Origin: Woeseiaceae bacterium | GTDB taxonomy: Bacteria; Pseudomonadota; Gammaproteobacteria; Steroidobacterales; Woeseiaceae | Direction of reading: 5' to 3' | Assembly: GCA_021773095.1 (NCBI GenBank) | Contig: JAJFKR010000033.1 | Span: 19,050 to 83,049, forward strand | DNA: 64,000 nt | Shown here: positions 43,885 to 52,933 of the stretch, one piece after another | Layout: the number at the start of each line of letters is the position of its first letter | Position numbering within the stretch: position 1 is the stretch's first letter | Position numbers and translations under genes: made by a program | Notes under the pieces: model-generated | Told to the model about the DNA's origin: nothing | The model's database searches: none | Seen by the model: the letters and a program-made list of their open reading frames with translations, nothing else

Positions 43885-45534
43885 TCACTTTCCTTTCACA
43901 AACGACCGGACATTGGCAATATCTCGTCGATGATTTTCAGCATTGTCGGCGATAAGAATGAGCTCGTTGAAATACTCCACCGCAGTGGGACTGTCCCCTG
44001 TGGCCCTGGCGGACTGTCCCGCACCATGTAGGCTGTTGTATCGACCTGGTGCTCTTCGCAATGCCGACCGATAAGCCTCCAGCGCTTCCTCAAAGTGCCC
44101 TGTTTCAAATAACAGGTCACCCAACAGCTCGGCAGCCGGCAAGACTTCTCCTGGTGTAACAGCATGCTTCTCCGTCGACGCTTCAAGTGCTGCGGCTTGC
44201 CGCATTGTCCTAAGCGCTTGTTCAGTGTCGCCATGGGCATGCGCTTGCCACGCTCGTGCCGCCATTTCCTGGATTTCGATTTGTTGCGCCCAGTATGGGA
44301 TTTCGACGCCGGCACGAAGTGACTTCAGTGCTTCAATATCTGCAGTCGCATCATCAGGCCGGCCGAGGCGGGACGCGGCCAATGCACGAGCAAAGTGTGT
44401 GATCGCAACATATGGATCGTGTGCGACTTCCCACGGAAACGTTGTAGGAGTCCGCGGCTTCAAGTTCGCCGCTGCCTTCCAGTCGCGGCGCTCCAGAGCA
44501 TAGCGTGCAGGCAACGCGGCAAATGCATAAGCCGAGCCGGCCCTGCCCATCTCGCTATACGGGGGTTGCAGTTCCTCGGCGTCCCGCATTATTTCTAGCG
44601 CGGCGCTATCGTTACCCTTCTGCAGATAGGCGTACGCGAGGTAGTCCAACGCGTGCGTATAGTGGACGTTGATTTCACCGTTTTGAAGACAGAGTGCCAA
44701 GGCCGTGTCAGATGAAATAGTATTCCACTCAATGGCTTTCCCCCACTGGCCGAGTCTCGTATAGATATGCGTCATCATATGAGCGGCGTGAGGCACGCGC
44801 GGCGTGATCTTGCCGTAGTTATCCGCTGTTGCCAGCGCCTTTTCAGCGAGCCCGGGAAAGTCGTACGCATGAATGATGTAGTGATGTGCGCCGGGATGAT
44901 TTGGGTTTTCGGCGAGCACGCTCTCAGCGATCAAGCCTGCGGCCTTTTGCGTGACGAGCTCTTTATCGGCGTTATCGGCTGTTGCGCGCAAAGCGAGTGA
45001 GTAAAATGCTCGAGCCTCCAGATCCTCTGGATACTCTTCGCTAAGGGCCTTCCAGGCATCCTTGAATTGTTGCAGCCATTCCCTCTCACTCGCTGACTCG
45101 CCTGCCTCAAAATACGCGCGAGTTGTCGCTATGTAAGCATCCTCTCTATCCGAATGCCCTCCAAGCGACAGCGATTGCTCGACCAGTCCCAGTCCGTGTT
45201 CAAATCGCGATGGAGACAGGACGTCCGTCCATAGCGGATGTATCAGGGCCATTGCCCGGCCCCAATAAGCCAGAGCGCAGTCGGGGTCACGGTCATCGGC
45301 CATACCGAATACAAAATTCGCCTCGTCGTACATCATGTGGTGTAGAAGCGCGACGCCTCGCTCAACGAGCGGAGCAGCATCAGCATTGCACCCGACCGGA
45401 AAACTAACGTCGCCTACCGGCGTCTTTACCAAATCAAAAGGCAAAGCAGCCGGCGCTCTGGACTGATCGTCTTTCCCGCATGAAACCAAAATCAGGAACA
45501 CGAGAGAAAAAACCAAGAGCGAGTATCTATTCAT
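43885..45534 (-). CDS. TPR-repeat lipoprotein
   Basis: 549 residues from ATG 45534, which overlaps the preceding stop as ATGA. Lipobox LVSC (LLVFSLVFLILVSCGKD). TPR-like helical repeats run through the chain (ALAYWGRAMALIHPLW, GHFEEALEAYRSALRRAPGRYN, NSLHGAGQSARATGDSPTAVEYF). The HHYIIHAYD and HAAHMMTHIYTRLG stretches are shared with a group of bacterial TPR proteins of unknown role. Likely a periplasmic scaffold. Coupled to the 203-residue exported protein upstream. Confidence 0.8.
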   Translation of the reverse strand: MNRYSLLVFSLVFLILVSCGKDDQSRAPAALPFDLVKTPVGDVSFPVGCNADAAPLVERGVALLHHMMYDEANFVFGMADDRDPDCALAYWGRAMALIHPLWTDVLSPSRFEHGLGLVEQSLSLGGHSDREDAYIATTRAYFEAGESASEREWLQQFKDAWKALSEEYPEDLEARAFYSLALRATADNADKELVTQKAAGLIAESVLAENPNHPGAHHYIIHAYDFPGLAEKALATADNYGKITPRVPHAAHMMTHIYTRLGQWGKAIEWNTISSDTALALCLQNGEINVHYTHALDYLAYAYLQKGNDSAALEIMRDAEELQPPYSEMGRAGSAYAFAALPARYALERRDWKAAANLKPRTPTTFPWEVAHDPYVAITHFARALAASRLGRPDDATADIEALKSLRAGVEIPYWAQQIEIQEMAARAWQAHAHGDTEQALRTMRQAAALEASTEKHAVTPGEVLPAAELLGDLLFETGHFEEALEAYRSALRRAPGRYNSLHGAGQSARATGDSPTAVEYFNELILIADNAENHRRDIANVRSFVKGK

Positions 45535-46142
45535 TTCAGTGGCAACGGTTCTTCGTGGGCAGCCGCTTGTACTTCGCGGCATTCATTGATGCCACACGCG
45601 CCACCAACCGTGTGAATCTGCTCAGGGATCATCCCGGGAATCGCCTCACCGTGGGTCCGCACAGCCGCGTGGACGTCTGCAGTCCGTGGATACATGAGTC
45701 CGTTCCCGCAGTCAGGGCCGCTGCCGGGAACCCAGGCCTGTTGATGCGCAGTGTAGTTGAGCTTGCCGTTATTGCCGACGACATGGCCTGCTCCAAACAA
45801 AACACAGCTCGGAATATCAAAACCGGGTACCCCCGGCGGTCCCGGAACGCAGCGGAGGTCCGGAGCTACGGGATTACCATGACATTCCCCAGGATTGTTA
45901 AAGATTAACAGCCACATTGTGTACGTGCCGGGGTTAACTGTCGTTTTGACCGACACTGTGATGCCTTTGTCAGTTCTTATGATCTTTGAGCTAGCGCCGG
46001 CGACCGGCCCGCCATTCGGCAGATTGACGACTGGCACTGTTGATATTGTCGGCTCGCCCGCGTGCGCCGCGCCTCCGAACCCCAGCACCACCAACACGAA
46101 TACTCCACCAACTAGTCGAAAAAAACGTTTTCTTGAGTCCAT
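45531..46142 (-). CDS. Exported protein of unknown function
   Basis: 203 residues with a signal peptide (FFRLVGGVFVLVVLGFGGAAHA). The mature part is Gly/Pro-rich with six or more Cys (PGECHGN, DLRCVPGPPG, GGACGINEC). It resembles secreted proteins with a CHRD-like or beta-sandwich fold, but no family can be named. It overlaps the TPR lipoprotein by 4 bp, and is divergent from a membrane-bound TPR regulator that could control both (inference). Confidence 0.6.
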   Translation of the reverse strand: MDSRKRFFRLVGGVFVLVVLGFGGAAHAGEPTISTVPVVNLPNGGPVAGASSKIIRTDKGITVSVKTTVNPGTYTMWLLIFNNPGECHGNPVAPDLRCVPGPPGVPGFDIPSCVLFGAGHVVGNNGKLNYTAHQQAWVPGSGPDCGNGLMYPRTADVHAAVRTHGEAIPGMIPEQIHTVGGACGINECREVQAAAHEEPLPLK

Positions 46143-46357
46143 TATCTTATTCCCTATGTTGTTGTACTTACTTACTCGAGCCCAAAGCTTGTCTAGAAAT
46201 CGTGTTCGAGAAACAAGCTACGGCCAACCGCGCAAGCTATCCTGATAGAATGTTTAAAGTTTCTTTAGGAAAAGCTTAGGCCCATTAATATCAAAGACTT
46301 AAAATGCATTCGACAGCTGGCCAGCCTCGTCGAATCAACGCGTATCCGTAGGCAGCG
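46143..46357. promoter_or_regulatory. Divergent promoter region
   Basis: 215 bp between the exported-protein operon and the CadC-like regulator gene, AT-rich around 46238-46305. No repeat or palindrome stood out strongly enough to call an operator. Confidence 0.3.
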
Positions 46358-48274
46358 GTGACCGATAGCCTGCAATCTGGTTTTCGGATCGGTGACTGGG
46401 AGGTCTATCCGCAGGAAAACCGCCTGAAAGGACCGGATCGAGAGTGTGTTCTTGAACCAAAAGTGATGGATGTGCTCGTCCTGCTCGCGCGGAGGCAAGG
46501 GGACGTGGTTTCGCGCCAGCAGATCCTGGACTTTGTCTGGGCTGATATTGTGGTGGGAGACGAGGTGGTATCTCGCGCAGTCTCCCTGCTGCGAACAGAG
46601 CTGGGCGACGACCGGAAAAAACCGCGCTACCTGAAGACATTCTCGAAGCGCGGTTACTGCCTTATAGCCGACGTGATCTTAGTGTCCTCAAACGAGCCGC
46701 GACAAGTGGAATCGGTATCTGATGCTTCCGCTTCCGCTGAAAATCGAACTGAGTCGATCACCCGTCGCACCATGCGCAAACCGTCTTTCACGATTGTCAC
46801 TGTATTTGCACTGGCGTTAGCCTACTTCGCGTACGACATTTTCTTATTGCAGCCAGAGTCGGCCCATAACGCCGGATATATCGGAAAGTCCATCGCCGTG
46901 CTGCCATTCATCAATATGAGCGCCGACCCTGAAAACGAATACTTTTCCGATGGTTTGTCGGAGGAGCTCCTCAATCTGCTGGCCAAGATTCCCAAGCTTA
47001 GGGTTGCGGCTCGAACATCGTCTTTCTCATACAAGGCTAAAGATGTAAACATTACCCAAATTGGTGAGGAGCTCAATGTCACCCATGTATTGGAAGGCAG
47101 TGTCCGCAAGACCGGCAACCATATTCGGATAACGGCACAATTAGTCGAAGTCGACGATGGCTTTCACCTGTGGTCAGAGACATTCGATCGGAACCTGGAT
47201 GACATTTTCGCGATTCAGGATGAAATCGCCAAAGCGGTCGTAGGCGAACTCAGGATCAGCCTGTTGGGCACCATGCCCGAGGGCAGAAAGACGGATCCAG
47301 AGGTTTATTCGTTGTATCTGCAGGGCAACTACTTCATTAATCTGCGGGATGAGGAAAGTTTGGAAAAGGCGCTCGCGGCACTGAAACAGGCCCTGGCAAT
47401 CGATCCCGACTTCGCCCCGGCCTGGGTGAGCCTCGAACTGACTTACGCATATCAGATGCTCGCTAAGCCAGCAGCTCGGGAAGAATTTCGGGCGCTGCGA
47501 ATCGAAGCGATAGAACGGGCGCTGGCAATCGATGAAAATCTCGCGCCCGCCTGGGCGGCGCTGGCCTATCAAAGAAAATTCTATGAATCAGATTGGCACG
47601 GCGCCCGAATCGCCGTTGAAAAGGCATTGCAATTGGAACCCAATAACGCGCGCGTTATTGGTGTTGCAGCTTCGATAGCGAGCACGTCTGGACGATTATC
47701 AGAAGCCATAGAACTGTTCGAAAAGGCCGCTTCACTGGATCCTATAAGACTCTCCAGCCTGATGGCACTCGGGCGTCGTTACCTGGTAGTTGGCCGCATT
47801 GACGACGCATTCGATGCATTCGGTCGGGTGCGCGCAATAAACCCCGACTACCCTGGCCTGAGTCTTGTCTTAGGCCGTGTTTACATGATGCGAGGTGACC
47901 TCGAAAACGCCCTGCTTGAAACCGAAAAAAAACCAGACGAGTTTTATTATCGTCACCAAAAGGCCAATTTTTTGTACATGATGGGTAAGGAAACAGAAGC
48001 CCAGACGCTCATAAACGAACTACTTGAAACATCTGCGGATGACGTGCCGGGCGCAATGGCAACCGTCTATGCGTGGCGCGGCGAAGGCGACTCGGCATTT
48101 GAATGGCTGGAAATGGCATACGAGCAACACAATGCAAGGCCGGCCACCTTTCTGGGAAATCTATGGTGGAGAAAGCTCACAGGTGACCCCCGCTACTCAG
48201 CTTTCGTAGAGAAAATCGGCTTGCTGGAAGAATGGAAAGCGATGCCGCCCGAATACGGTGGGCCGCCCGAGTAG
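46358..48274 (+). CDS. CadC-like membrane regulator with TPR sensor domain
   Basis: 638 residues from GTG 46358. N-terminal winged helix of the OmpR effector type (GDWEVYPQENRLKG, LVLLARRQGDVVSRQQIL, GYCLIADV), about 1-105. A single transmembrane helix (FTIVTVFALALAYFAYDIF, about 145-165). A TolB/FlgO-like domain (SIAVLPFINMSADPENEYFS, VLEGSVRKTG), about 175-310. The C-terminal half is TPR repeats. Such proteins sense a periplasmic signal and bind DNA directly from the membrane. The ligand is unknown; the divergent TPR lipoprotein operon is the probable target. Confidence 0.9.
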   Translation: MTDSLQSGFRIGDWEVYPQENRLKGPDRECVLEPKVMDVLVLLARRQGDVVSRQQILDFVWADIVVGDEVVSRAVSLLRTELGDDRKKPRYLKTFSKRGYCLIADVILVSSNEPRQVESVSDASASAENRTESITRRTMRKPSFTIVTVFALALAYFAYDIFLLQPESAHNAGYIGKSIAVLPFINMSADPENEYFSDGLSEELLNLLAKIPKLRVAARTSSFSYKAKDVNITQIGEELNVTHVLEGSVRKTGNHIRITAQLVEVDDGFHLWSETFDRNLDDIFAIQDEIAKAVVGELRISLLGTMPEGRKTDPEVYSLYLQGNYFINLRDEESLEKALAALKQALAIDPDFAPAWVSLELTYAYQMLAKPAAREEFRALRIEAIERALAIDENLAPAWAALAYQRKFYESDWHGARIAVEKALQLEPNNARVIGVAASIASTSGRLSEAIELFEKAASLDPIRLSSLMALGRRYLVVGRIDDAFDAFGRVRAINPDYPGLSLVLGRVYMMRGDLENALLETEKKPDEFYYRHQKANFLYMMGKETEAQTLINELLETSADDVPGAMATVYAWRGEGDSAFEWLEMAYEQHNARPATFLGNLWWRKLTGDPRYSAFVEKIGLLEEWKAMPPEYGGPPE

Positions 48275-48318
48275 TAACTCGGAATGGCTGCAGTGGGTCA
48301 TCGGAAGTCGATTCTAAC

Positions 48319-48468
48319 CTAGAAGCAGTCGTTCAGGCGACCGCAACACCTGGCAAAGCGGCCGTTCACGAGTGGCAAGTTTCGGGCGGACCACCGAAAT
48401 TGGATTCCGTGCTCATAGAGCCGCTCCAGATCGGCGCGTGCTCGGTCACTGAGTTGGTAGCTGGCCAC
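48319..48468 (-). pseudogene. Truncated parE toxin remnant
   Basis: A 49-codon frame starting at GTG 48468 inside parD (23-bp overlap, as in intact parDE operons). Its start, VASYQLSDRARADLERLYEHGIQF, was read as YQLSDRARADLERLYEHG, the usual ParE N-terminus. After that the frame loses all similarity and ends at TAG 48319, whereas ParE is normally about 95-100 residues. No continuation is seen in the other frames, so the toxin's C-terminal half is missing. Confidence 0.6.
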
Positions 48469-48712
48469 GGTTTCTCAGTCGTTGCAGCACGTCCTGTCTG
48501 ACATCTTCAGGCGTACGGTCGCTCATACCACTGTCGAGCCCTTCCTGGATAGCCGCCCTGAGCGCCGCCAACTCGGCGTCGGCGTGCTGCCGTCGTCGGA
48601 TAAGGTCACGCAACAATTCGCTGTCGTTACCATAATCGCCACTGGCAATTCGCGATTTTATCCACTCCTCCTGTTGGTCGGTTACCGTAATGCTCTTTTT
48701 CACCATGCCCAT
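48446..48712 (-). CDS. ParD-type antitoxin
   Basis: 88 residues, ribosome site CGAGGT. Ribbon-helix-helix N-terminus (KKSITVTDQQEEWIKSRIAS) and the ParD pattern YGNDSELLRDLIRRRQ, then a C-terminal toxin-binding tail. ParD neutralises ParE gyrase toxins and represses its own operon. Its partner toxin is truncated directly downstream, so this is an orphan antitoxin. Confidence 0.88.
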   Translation of the reverse strand: MGMVKKSITVTDQQEEWIKSRIASGDYGNDSELLRDLIRRRQHADAELAALRAAIQEGLDSGMSDRTPEDVRQDVLQRLRNRGQLPTQ

Positions 48713-48741
48713 TGGGGTTACCTCGCAAAGCCTGCTTCATT

Positions 48742-48760
48742 GGTAGGATAATATCCTACC
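48742..48760. promoter_or_regulatory. ParD operator palindrome
   Basis: GGTAGGATA and TATCCTACC form perfect 9-bp arms around a single A, 30 bp upstream of the parD start. This is the expected place and form for a ribbon-helix-helix autorepressor site. Confidence 0.7.
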
Positions 48761-48855
48761 ACAGAGCAGTAGCCCGTGGGCGGCATGTTTTGGGCCGATA
48801 GTATTCAGCCCTGAGCCTTTCTTGTCCCACGAGCTGCGCACCAGTTTCCTGGGGT

Positions 48856-50208
48856 TCAACCTAGTAACGACGCCGCAAGCGCATCGCGAAGCGCATTGGC
48901 CTGATCGAGAAACGCGGCTCGGCGTGGCGGATCATCACGCAAGACGTAAGGTATGACGCTGGCCTCGTCGAGCACGCACGACAGAATGTGGATCGCGCCA
49001 CTGATTTCCGCGCGACCGATTTGTGCCCTGAGGGGTTGCAGAATCGGCACGAGGCTCTCGGGCACCTCGCTTGCGACGTAAGCACCGACGCTTGCAGCAA
49101 CAATGCCTGCAAGGAAATAGTTATTAAGGTCGTCGGGCAAACACATGCCCGTATTGGTCCAATCGGTGCGCAGGCGAAGCTTAATCCACGGCATTATGTA
49201 GAAAGAAATATCTGATGCATACAGATGCGGAAATGAGAATGGACCGCCACCATCGCCTGCCAGATACCGAGCCCATTCGCCCTGGCATCCCGCCAGGAAT
49301 TCGTCGCGTAGCTCAGTTGGTGTCGGTACGGGTGGAAGACCAAGAGTGCCGCTATCAGCATAACCTTCGATCAAATCGGCAAACTGTTCGGGCCAAATTT
49401 CCGGACAATACGGATACTCTCGAACCTTGTCATAGCCGTGTTGGGTAAATTGTCGACCACGATTCAGCCAGTAGTTGGTCTCGAAGTTCCCCATGTCGCT
49501 GCTCGACGTGCATGAGCAGCGAATGATAGTGACAAATTCGTAAGCTTCTGTAAGGGCTTCTGCGGGTCGCAATCGCCCGATCAATTCAAATTCGTCAACA
49601 GAGCCGATGTATCGGCAGTTGAATAGAATTGCCATGTCATCTGTGGGAACTTGTTCGACGCTCTCAGGTTGTCGGTCGTAGACGGCGTCCAAAACGATCA
49701 AGTTTGAATAGTCATACAACGCAACAAACCACTTTCCGCCGGCCGCCACCGCATAGGCATGCATAGCCTTTATTTTCGGTACTTTTAGTCGCGGGAATTT
49801 GTCGAGGGCGAGCCCCTGTTTTAGACGGATTTTGGTTTGTGCGAGGTGGGTTTCAATGCTGATGCGTTGCTCGGCGCCAACAAGATCAGAAAGTTCGGAG
49901 TTTTCATCGAGGATGTGTGCCAGCGTCTTGAGACACTGGTCGAGGAGCTTTCTATTCGGGCGCAGCCTTGATGCGGCTTCATAGTGGACGTCGTCAGCGT
50001 CATACCCTTCTCCGCCGCTTGAAGCGATCGACACAAGTTCACAGGCGGTCCAAGCCTGATACACCTGGTCGATTTGGTGATAACCGTCTTCGTCCAAGCG
50101 CGCAAGCGCAGCACGAATACTGCTAATTGGTGACTCGACATCGAGAAATTCATCGATAAAGTCGAGCGCACTGTCACTGCCAAAAGGTCCTGGACCGGAA
50201 ACTCCCAT
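48856..50208 (-). CDS. DUF4259-domain protein
   Basis: 450 residues, no signal peptide. The N-terminus (VSGPGPFGSDSALDFIDEFL) is the DUF4259 signature, normally a small stand-alone domain of about 130 residues. The remaining 300 residues show mixed alpha/beta character with no family recognised, and include ten or so Trp/Tyr-rich segments (YLAGDGGGPFSFPHLYASD). The function of DUF4259 is unknown. It stands alone in the accessory region. Confidence 0.7.
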   Translation of the reverse strand: MGVSGPGPFGSDSALDFIDEFLDVESPISSIRAALARLDEDGYHQIDQVYQAWTACELVSIASSGGEGYDADDVHYEAASRLRPNRKLLDQCLKTLAHILDENSELSDLVGAEQRISIETHLAQTKIRLKQGLALDKFPRLKVPKIKAMHAYAVAAGGKWFVALYDYSNLIVLDAVYDRQPESVEQVPTDDMAILFNCRYIGSVDEFELIGRLRPAEALTEAYEFVTIIRCSCTSSSDMGNFETNYWLNRGRQFTQHGYDKVREYPYCPEIWPEQFADLIEGYADSGTLGLPPVPTPTELRDEFLAGCQGEWARYLAGDGGGPFSFPHLYASDISFYIMPWIKLRLRTDWTNTGMCLPDDLNNYFLAGIVAASVGAYVASEVPESLVPILQPLRAQIGRAEISGAIHILSCVLDEASVIPYVLRDDPPRRAAFLDQANALRDALAASLLG

Positions 50209-50310
50209 CAGCAGAAAGATATCACAAGAAAAAAACCTTCTGGAAACCGTAACTGTCCCGCAATGACAAACATTGGCAAATGTATTGCCTCGACCGTAAG
50301 AAGACGCTGG

Positions 50311-50724
50311 CTAGGGAATCATGTAAGTTTTATCGTCTGGAATTGGAGGTGACTCTTTGTCCAGTTCGGCAAGTCTTTTTTCAACAAGGCCACTGAATGA
50401 TGAACTGCTGATTTGTCGTGCTGCCTTGGGGACACGCAGGTAATAGTCACTTCTAAATCTAATGAACCATGATCTGGCAATTTGATCGAACGCCGCCTGA
50501 TCTTCGTTAGACAGCTCTTCGCCATCCAGACCCATCACCCAGATCGATTGATTGTCGGTGATCAATTGGCTCAATTCTATGTGTGTAGTGGCCAAGTCAA
50601 CGAATGCCGCGGCCCTTGCGAGTTGTCGGTCCTGTCTCATTTGGAGTCCGACGAAGATTAGCGATGAAACAATCGCTGCTATTCCAACGATCTCCGCAAT
50701 GTTCTTCCAGTTAGTTGATTTCAA
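50311..50724 (-). CDS. Small membrane-anchored protein of unknown function
   Basis: 137 residues. One N-terminal transmembrane helix (IAEIVGIAAIVSSLIFVGLQM) and a helical cytoplasmic or periplasmic region (AAAFVDLATTHIELSQLI, DQAAFDQIARSWFIRFRSDY). Similar NWKNIAEIVGI...-type proteins are common in marine bacteria, without known role. The gene is short and isolated. Confidence 0.55.
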   Translation of the reverse strand: MKSTNWKNIAEIVGIAAIVSSLIFVGLQMRQDRQLARAAAFVDLATTHIELSQLITDNQSIWVMGLDGEELSNEDQAAFDQIARSWFIRFRSDYYLRVPKAARQISSSSFSGLVEKRLAELDKESPPIPDDKTYMIP

Positions 50725-50803
50725 TGCAAGTGTCTCGACTTGTTTGTGTCCGTATTGAGCTAAAGCAGCCGTTTTTCAATCTGCCATGTAACAAACATCA
50801 TAC

Positions 50804-52858
50804 TCAATCAACAGACGCCCAATGCTCATCCGTCGCGACCATGGTCAGCACATCGTATTGTGCGACGACGTCGCCGTCCTGGTTCGTGACTTCAGAATCC
50901 CATCGCACTTCGCCGTAGCCTGTTTCTGCGCGCAAGGTTTTTTGTTTGCAACACAAGCGAACCTTTAAGGTATCACCGTAGTTCACGGGTTGTGCGAATC
51001 GTAAGTCGTCGACGCCATAGTTTGCGAGCACCGGCCCGAAATCCGGGTCAACGAATAAACCCGCCGCAAATGAGACGATCAGGTAGCCGTGAGCAACCCG
51101 GCCGTCGAAGAACGGATTCTTTGCCGCAGCTTCTTCATCGGTGTGGGCGTAGAAGGTATCACCGGTAAACTCGGCAAAGTGCTGAATGTCTTCCAGTGTC
51201 ACTTCGCGTGAATCGGTAGTAAGCGTGTCACCGATCTCAAGCTGCTCGAAGGTCTTGCGAAAGGGGTGCACCCCCGGATCGTGTTGATCAGCGCCTTTGA
51301 TCCAGCGATGACCGATCGCCGTCAGGGTTTCGGGCGAACCTTGCACGGCGGTACGCTGCATGTAATGCAATACGCCACGAATTCCGCCCATTTCCTCACC
51401 ACCGCCTGCACGACCGGGCCCGCCGTGAATCAGGTGCGGCAGGGGAGACCCATGTCCGGTCGACTCGGCGGCGCAATGACGGTTAATGACCACCATGCGG
51501 CCGTGATACGCCGCGGTGCCGAGTACCAGTTCCCGCGCGACGGCGTTGTCGTTCGTGACGACCGAGCCTGCGAGACTGCCTTCGCCGAGGCGCGACAACT
51601 CGATGGCCTCGTCGAGATTCTCGTAGGGCAGCACGGTGCTCACCGGACCGAAGGCTTCGACGGCATGTACCGATTTTGACGTCATCGGTTTTTCGCAATG
51701 CAACAGAGTAGGCATGAAAAACGCACCCTTGTTTGCGTCGGCATCGACAACATCGAAATTGTCGCTGCCGCCATAGACCACATTCGCTTCGTGCGAGAGT
51801 TCTTTGACACGGTCGCGAACTTCATCGCGCTGCCCCTGGCTGGCTAATGCACCCATGTCGACATCTTTGCTAGCTGGATTGCCAATGCGAATATTGCCGA
51901 GCGCAGTTGAAAGTGCCTCGACGACGTCGCCGGCAATCTCCGCGGGTGCGATGATGCGGCGGATGGCTGTGCATTTCTGGCCTGCCTTGCTGGTCATTTC
52001 GCGAGTGACTTCCTGAATAAACAAATCAAATTCAGGTGTACCCGGTATCGCATCCGGACCCAGTATCGACGAGTTCAGCGAGTCGGTCTCGGCGGTAAAA
52101 GCGACCGACTCGGCGATGACCTTTGAATGTTGTTGCAGGAACTCGGCGGTGTTCTTGGAGCCTGTGAATGCAATAGTATCCTGGCAATTCAGATGGTCAA
52201 ACAGATCGCCAACGCCACCGCAGATCAATTGCAACGCACCGTCTGGCAAAATGTCACTGGCATTGATGCGCCGAACCATTAATTCTGTCAGGTACGCGGT
52301 GCTCGATGCCGGTTTGACGATTGCGGGAACGCCGGCGAGTAGGGTTGGTGCGAGTTTCTCAAGCATTCCCCAACACGGGAAATTAAATGCGTTGATGTGT
52401 ATGGCTGCACCCAGTTTCGGAGTGAAAATATGTTGCGCAGTAAATGTGCCGTTCTTGGATATTTGTTCGGGTGGCCCATCGAGATAAACGTGATCATTTG
52501 GCATCTCGCGGCGACCCTTGCCGGAATAGACGAACAAGGTCGAGATTCCACCGTCAATATCCACCCAGCTGTCACCACGGGTTGCACCGGTCGCAGTCGA
52601 AAGTGCATAGAACTCTTTTTTGTGCTCCATCAAATACTTCGCCAGTGCCTTGAGCATCTCCCCGCGTTCGTGAAACGTGAGTTTGCGAAGGTTTGCGCCG
52701 CCGGTTGTGCGCGCGTGATTCAATATGTCGTTAAAGTCCAGGCCGGCACTTGTAATGCTGGCGACTGGCTCGCCGTCGACCGCACTGGTGAGGACATTAC
52801 CGTCACCGTCGCCATCAACCCATCGATCCAGTACCAAATTTCCGAGCTTTGTTTGCAT
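50804..52858 (-). CDS. paaZ: Oxepin-CoA hydrolase / semialdehyde dehydrogenase
   Basis: 684 residues, the length of the fused PaaZ. The N-terminal aldehyde dehydrogenase (about 1-520) has the nucleophile Cys in GQKCTAIRR and INAFNFPCWGMLEKLAP. The C-terminal MaoC-type hydratase (about 540-680) has the D/H dyad in FTGDTFYAHTDE and GRVAHGYL. It opens the oxepin-CoA ring and oxidises the resulting aldehyde in aerobic phenylacetate breakdown. It is divergent from paaX, with 75 bp between them. Confidence 0.95.
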   Translation of the reverse strand: MQTKLGNLVLDRWVDGDGDGNVLTSAVDGEPVASITSAGLDFNDILNHARTTGGANLRKLTFHERGEMLKALAKYLMEHKKEFYALSTATGATRGDSWVDIDGGISTLFVYSGKGRREMPNDHVYLDGPPEQISKNGTFTAQHIFTPKLGAAIHINAFNFPCWGMLEKLAPTLLAGVPAIVKPASSTAYLTELMVRRINASDILPDGALQLICGGVGDLFDHLNCQDTIAFTGSKNTAEFLQQHSKVIAESVAFTAETDSLNSSILGPDAIPGTPEFDLFIQEVTREMTSKAGQKCTAIRRIIAPAEIAGDVVEALSTALGNIRIGNPASKDVDMGALASQGQRDEVRDRVKELSHEANVVYGGSDNFDVVDADANKGAFFMPTLLHCEKPMTSKSVHAVEAFGPVSTVLPYENLDEAIELSRLGEGSLAGSVVTNDNAVARELVLGTAAYHGRMVVINRHCAAESTGHGSPLPHLIHGGPGRAGGGEEMGGIRGVLHYMQRTAVQGSPETLTAIGHRWIKGADQHDPGVHPFRKTFEQLEIGDTLTTDSREVTLEDIQHFAEFTGDTFYAHTDEEAAAKNPFFDGRVAHGYLIVSFAAGLFVDPDFGPVLANYGVDDLRFAQPVNYGDTLKVRLCCKQKTLRAETGYGEVRWDSEVTNQDGDVVAQYDVLTMVATDEHWASVD

Positions 52859-52933
52859 ACAGAGATCAACCCGATTTGAAAAAAAGTGTATCAGATTGTA
52901 CGGTCAGCCCGATCGAAAGCAAGCGGGCATCAA

